The notes under the pieces are model-generated. The model was not told the DNA's origin, did not search any database, and saw only the letters and a program-made list of their open reading frames with translations. Of a stretch of 64,000 nt of DNA, positions 60,834-64,000 are shown piece after piece. Origin of the DNA: Chloroflexota bacterium (GTDB taxonomy: Bacteria > Chloroflexota > Anaerolineae > Aggregatilineales > Phototrophicaceae). The first letter of the stretch is position 1. The number at the start of each line of letters is the position of its first letter. The position numbers and the translations under genes are program-made. Location: positions 92,876 through 156,875 of the forward strand of contig JAPOVL010000050.1 in the NCBI GenBank assembly GCA_026708115.1, given 5' to 3'.

Positions 60834-61801
60834 GCCGGTTTCTCCTCCGTTTTCAGTTCTAGCCAGGCGATTTCCGCGGCGCTGAGTTTGATATCAGCCG
60901 CGGCGGCGTTATCCGGGATCTGCTCGACTTCCCAGTTGGCGACGATGGCGTGGTAACGAGGATTATTGCTGAGCACGTAGGCCACGGAAACCTGCGACGG
61001 AGAAACACCCTTGTCGGCGGCCAATTCCAGAACGCGATCCAGGCGTTGAAAGTTGCTCTCATAGGCGTAGGCGCCGATAGGATTGGTATCCCAATAGCTG
61101 GTGAAGCTGTCCAGATTGTCGCGGCGGAACTTGCCGGTCATGAAGCCGCCCGCCAGGCTGGACCAGGTGAAGAGCGAGATTTCGTTTTCGTCGTACCAGG
61201 CGCGGTCGGCTTCGCCTTGCGCCCCGCTGACGCTTGTGCAGCCTTCCCAAGGTGGCTTGATCATCTCGGCGACGCTGAATTGCGGGCTGACGGCTCCAAA
61301 GGCTGTTTTGCCGTTGGCGGCCGCGTATTCGTTGGCGGCCTGAACGCGGTCAGCCAGCCAGTTGGAACCACCGTAGATGCCGATCTGACCTTTCTCTTTG
61401 AACTCATTCAGCACATCGACGATCTCGCCAACCGGATAATCGCGGCTGTCCCGGTGCAGCAGGTAGAGTTCAATGTGGTCGGTTTGCAGGCGCTCTAGCG
61501 ATTCTATCAGGTCGCGCCGGATGAATTCGGGACGGACCCGGTCGGGTTCACTTTTATTGGGGTGGGCGCCCTTGGTCAAAATCACGACTTGATCGCGAAT
61601 GCCGCGGTCTTCAATCCAGGCGCCCAACTCTCTTTCGCTAGCCCCGTAGCCATGCGCTGTATCAAAAGCCGTGAAGCCGCTTTCGAAGCAGGCATCCAGC
61701 AAGCGGAAGTTGCCGTCGCGGTCTTCGGCGCTGAACATCACGCCGCCCTGCAGCAAGCGCGCGACGGGTTTGTTGATGCCATCAATTCTAGTGTATTCCA
61801 T
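60830..61801 (-). CDS. Aldo/keto reductase
   Basis: 323 residues, (beta/alpha)8 AKR fold. GFTAFDTAHGYGASERELGAWI carries the catalytic Asp and Tyr, LTKGAHPNK the Lys, and YLLHRDSRDYP the His. NADPH-dependent reduction of an aldehyde or ketone; the sugar-oxidoreductase partner downstream suggests a carbohydrate substrate. AAAGGAA lies upstream of the ATG at 61801. First gene of the two-gene operon. Confidence 0.9.
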   Translation of the reverse strand: MEYTRIDGINKPVARLLQGGVMFSAEDRDGNFRLLDACFESGFTAFDTAHGYGASERELGAWIEDRGIRDQVVILTKGAHPNKSEPDRVRPEFIRRDLIESLERLQTDHIELYLLHRDSRDYPVGEIVDVLNEFKEKGQIGIYGGSNWLADRVQAANEYAAANGKTAFGAVSPQFSVAEMIKPPWEGCTSVSGAQGEADRAWYDENEISLFTWSSLAGGFMTGKFRRDNLDSFTSYWDTNPIGAYAYESNFQRLDRVLELAADKGVSPSQVSVAYVLSNNPRYHAIVANWEVEQIPDNAAAADIKLSAAEIAWLELKTEEKPA

Positions 61802-61980
61802 AGCAATAGATTCCTTTCTGTGCGCGCCGTATTGTAGCGCAAAGCAGCAGATGAAACAGCGGCATCTTCACCTCAAGCCAAGGCAATCGTGTCACAATCA
61901 ACACTTAAAGACGTTTCATGAATCTAGCAAAATGGTGACCCCCGGCGACAGCGAATTGGTCTGTCCCGCTCAGGCAAAAT

Positions 61981-62017
61981 CGTAAGCCTTCTCGTCGCAT
62001 CAGCGGCGCGCTATACG
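61981..62017 (+). repeat. Structured intergenic hairpin element, copy C
   Basis: CGTA (61981-61984) with TACG (62014-62017), AGC with GCT (62010-62012, one bulged A), inner stem GTCGC (61994-61998) with GCGGC (62003-62007, one G-U pair), loop ATCA. The inner stem and loop size agree with copies A (8550-8582) and B (12956-12994). Confidence 0.5.
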
Positions 62018-62052
62018 TCAACAGGGGCGTCTCGCGAGGCGTCCCTGTTGAC
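62017..62052. repeat. 36-base near-perfect palindrome
   Basis: GTCAACAGGGGCGTCTCG (62017-62034) is the reverse complement of CGAGGCGTCCCTGTTGAC (62035-62052) with only two G-T pairs. It directly abuts structured element C. With no T-run on either strand it is not an ordinary terminator. Confidence 0.6.
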
Positions 62053-62080
62053 TGACCTAATATTTGCGGAAATGTCTAGC

Positions 62081-62099
62081 GGGTCGCGCCGACACTGAC
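62081..62099 (+). repeat. Dispersed GGTCGCG-n-n-GACACTGAC repeat, copy 3
   Basis: GGGTCGCGCCGACACTGAC, matching copies 1 and 2 at 16 or more of 19 positions. It is 64 bases from element C, as copy 1 is 50 bases from element B. Confidence 0.45.
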
Positions 62100-62157
62100 G
62101 GTCAAACCCCCCTAAATTGCCTCCATTTGGCGGGTATGGGGCGGAGATGACTTGACC

Positions 62158-64000
62158 TTATTCCGGCAGGACGTCCCGCGGCTTGGAACTGCCTTCTTTG
62201 GGTGGGCCGACCACGCCACGCTCTTCCATCATGTCGACCAGGCGCGCCGCGCGCGTATAACCGATGCGCAGACGCCGCTGCAAGAGCGAGATCGACGCTT
62301 TTTCCAGCCGTCGGACCATATCGACCGCGGTTTGATACAACTCATCCTCTTGGGGATCTGTATCTTCTACAGCCGTGCCAGTCATGTCGCGCTGTGCGGA
62401 GTTGTCCCAAAACGAAGCCTGACTGGGTGGTTCTGCACTTGCTGCGTCGGGCTCATGCGCATTGCCGGGTTTCTTGACTGTGCTTCCCGCTCCAGCCGGA
62501 AGACTGATCGGTTCAATCTCCGCAAGGCCCAGATTCTGCAGCTTCCAGAAGCGACTGATGCTATTGATCTCTTCGTCGGAAACGAAGACGCCCTGCATGC
62601 GCAACGGGGCTGGCGCGTCGCCGGACAGATAGAGCATGTCGCCCTTGCCCAGCAAGCGCTCGGCGCCCGGCTGATCCAGGATCACGCGGCTGTCGACGCT
62701 GCCCGCGACGGCGAAGGCGATGCGCGCCGGGAAATTGGCCTTGATAAGCCCGGTCACCACGTCAACAGAGGGACGCTGCGTGGCGATCACCAGATGAATG
62801 CCGGTCGCGCGAGCCAGCGCCGCAATGCGCGAAATGGCGCGTTCCGTTTCTTCGGGTGCGGTCATCATCAGGTCGGCCAATTCGTCGATGATCACCACGA
62901 TGTAGGGCATCGGCGCCGACTCGGGATCGAGTATGTGATTGTAATCGATCAAGTTGCGCGCGCCGGCCTTGCTGAACTTCTTGTAGCGCTCGTCCATCTC
63001 GCGCGTGACCCAACGCAAAACGCCTACTGTCTTTTCCAGTTCCACGACAACGGGCGCGACCAGATGCGGCAGGCCATTGTAGCCAGTCAATTCTACCCGT
63101 TTTGGATCAACCATAATGAATTTGACATCGTCCGGCGATCGGTTGGCCAGGATACTAATAATGATGGCGTTGATGCATTTGGATTTGCCGGAACCGGTAG
63201 TACCGGCGATCAAAAGATGAGGCATCTGCGTCAGATCGGCAGAAACCGGATTGCCGTCTACGGACATGCCCAGCGCGATCGCCAGCGGAGAATCCACATG
63301 TTGAAAACTGCGCGATTCCATGACATCGCGCAGGCTCACCATCGCCGAATCCGGATTGGGCACTTCGATGCCGACATAACCCTTTCCCGGAACCGGCGCT
63401 TCGACACGGATCGACTTGGCCCCCAGCGCCAGTTGAAGATCCTTGTCCAACTGGGCGATGGCGCTGACTTTGACGCGACTGCGCTTGCCGGTTCGCGATG
63501 TCAAATAATCGGGTTCGACCCCAAATTGCGTAATCACGGGACCGGTGTTTAGCTCCACCACGCGCCCGGGCGCGCCGAAACTGGACAGCGTGTCTTCAAT
63601 TATCTGCGCTTGCCGCAGCAGGACTTCTTCGTCCATTTCGCCGCTGGAGCCGCCGGTGAGCAAGGCGCGGAAATCCGGCAACTGCCAATCGACGCGAGGC
63701 CGTGATCGCCCCGCCGATCCGGTCGAAACAGTCTGGTTTTCAGGGCCTACTGGCTCTGCAGCCCGGGGAAAGGGGCTCGAGAGTTCGGCCGCGCTTTCTA
63801 GGTCTGCTTCCGATTGCTCGTCAGGCTGCTTGGATGGAACTTCAGGTTTGCCGAAGGAATCTGATTGCTCATTCGCGTCGCTTGTGGGTCGGATGACCTG
63901 TGCCGAATCCGAACTTGGCTTGGGCGGCTCCAATGGGCGCGACCTCAGCCAAGTATTATCGTCTGAGCGCGCGTTGTCATCGTCGAGATCGTCCGATGCG
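62158..64000 (-). CDS. ftsK: DNA translocase FtsK/SpoIIIE (C-terminal part, open at window end)
   Basis: The frame is open from base 64000 to the stop at 62158. The visible part has an acidic, Ser/Pro-rich linker (~first 130 residues), then the alpha domain, the beta/RecA-like motor with Walker A AGTTGSGKSK and Walker B FIMVDPKRVEL, PMPYIVVIIDELADLMM, and the C-terminal gamma winged helix (LYQTAVDMVRRLEKASISLLQRRLRIGYTRAARLVDMME) that reads KOPS sites. It moves chromosomal DNA through the septum. The N-terminal membrane domain lies beyond the window. The apparent start at 63933 is a TTG inside the frame, not the true start. Confidence 0.92.
   Translation of the reverse strand, partial: ASDDLDDDNARSDDNTWLRSRPLEPPKPSSDSAQVIRPTSDANEQSDSFGKPEVPSKQPDEQSEADLESAAELSSPFPRAAEPVGPENQTVSTGSAGRSRPRVDWQLPDFRALLTGGSSGEMDEEVLLRQAQIIEDTLSSFGAPGRVVELNTGPVITQFGVEPDYLTSRTGKRSRVKVSAIAQLDKDLQLALGAKSIRVEAPVPGKGYVGIEVPNPDSAMVSLRDVMESRSFQHVDSPLAIALGMSVDGNPVSADLTQMPHLLIAGTTGSGKSKCINAIIISILANRSPDDVKFIMVDPKRVELTGYNGLPHLVAPVVVELEKTVGVLRWVTREMDERYKKFSKAGARNLIDYNHILDPESAPMPYIVVIIDELADLMMTAPEETERAISRIAALARATGIHLVIATQRPSVDVVTGLIKANFPARIAFAVAGSVDSRVILDQPGAERLLGKGDMLYLSGDAPAPLRMQGVFVSDEEINSISRFWKLQNLGLAEIEPISLPAGAGSTVKKPGNAHEPDAASAEPPSQASFWDNSAQRDMTGTAVEDTDPQEDELYQTAVDMVRRLEKASISLLQRRLRIGYTRAARLVDMMEERGVVGPPKEGSSKPRDVLPE

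Larger units (their letters stand above)
61802..62157. other. Intergenic region holding a hairpin element, a long palindrome and a repeat
   Basis: A 356-base gap between the 5' end of the aldo/keto reductase gene and the 3' end of ftsK. It contains the structured element copy C (61981-62017), an 18+18 palindrome (62017-62052) and copy 3 of the GGTCGCG-GACACTGAC repeat (62081-62099). No gene is supported. Confidence 0.5.

Noticed and set aside
62152..63552. Forward frame of 466 codons opposite ftsK
   Set aside because: Antisense of the FtsK motor, which carries all expected motifs.

Overview
This 64 kb stretch looks like a chromosomal segment of a free-living heterotrophic bacterium, most probably a member of the Chloroflexota (Anaerolineae-like). 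That is an inference from gene content: a BTAD/winged-helix regulator with a degenerate ATPase half, SH3-domain lipoproteins with Thr/Pro-rich linkers, an AddAB-type nuclease pair, a UMF1-type MFS protein, a DUF6259 glycosidase next to sugar ABC genes, and many short dispersed intergenic repeats. There is no rRNA, phage, IS element or CRISPR array. Most of the sequence is moderately GC-rich. Two AT-richer patches (about 0.65-2.4 kb and 3.1-3.8 kb) stand out.

Layout. 0-5 kb: N-terminus of an ALDH16-like aldehyde dehydrogenase, an XRE-ImmA/IrrE + DUF4411 toxin-antitoxin-like pair, a cyclophilin and a BTAD regulator. 5.4-10 kb: a small membrane protein, selA and an M24 peptidase in overlapping frames, then a ferredoxin-NADP reductase. 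10.2-13.8 kb: an M20 amidohydrolase, a PLP aminotransferase and a 2OG-Fe dioxygenase, then tRNA-Gln. 14.3-19.3 kb: a secreted Cys-rich SH3/metallopeptidase-like protein, a PII-like protein with a CPA2 antiporter, galactonate dehydratase and an orphan response regulator. 19.5-24.3 kb: a D-amino-acid-oxidase-type enzyme, a tandem-repeat amino-acid-binding protein broken by an in-frame TGA, and its permease. 24.3-28.9 kb: a VOC protein, a coiled-coil membrane protein with PspA, homoserine dehydrogenase, a peroxiredoxin and a small membrane protein. 28.9-37.8 kb: a UMF1 transporter with a large insert, a GT-C-like membrane protein, an SH3 lipoprotein, a second peroxiredoxin and two unknowns. 37.7-46.8 kb: AddA, AddB, a NERD-like protein and a histidine-kinase-like protein lacking its phosphoacceptor His. 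46.9-50.1 kb: a YacP-like NYN protein, tRNAs Pro/Gly/Met, two DinB-like proteins, a J-domain protein and tRNA-Val. 50.2-55.6 kb: a sugar ABC importer (binding protein plus two permeases) with a DUF6259 glycosidase. 55.6-59.8 kb: a B12-type ABC importer and a cobalamin adenosyltransferase behind a cobalamin riboswitch and terminator. 59.8-64 kb: a Gfo/Idh/MocA oxidoreductase with an aldo/keto reductase, and the C-terminal part of FtsK running off the window.

How it fits together. The genes describe an organism that imports amino acids, sugars and corrinoids and breaks down sugar acids and glycosides. It repairs DNA ends with an AddAB machine. Neither the amino-acid nor the sugar importer has its ATPase gene nearby, so they must use one encoded elsewhere. 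The most unusual signals are a hairpin family with compensatory changes in three intergenic regions, REP-like GTAG hairpins, the in-frame TGA in the triple binding-protein array, and several signalling proteins that keep one half of their machinery but have lost a key residue.
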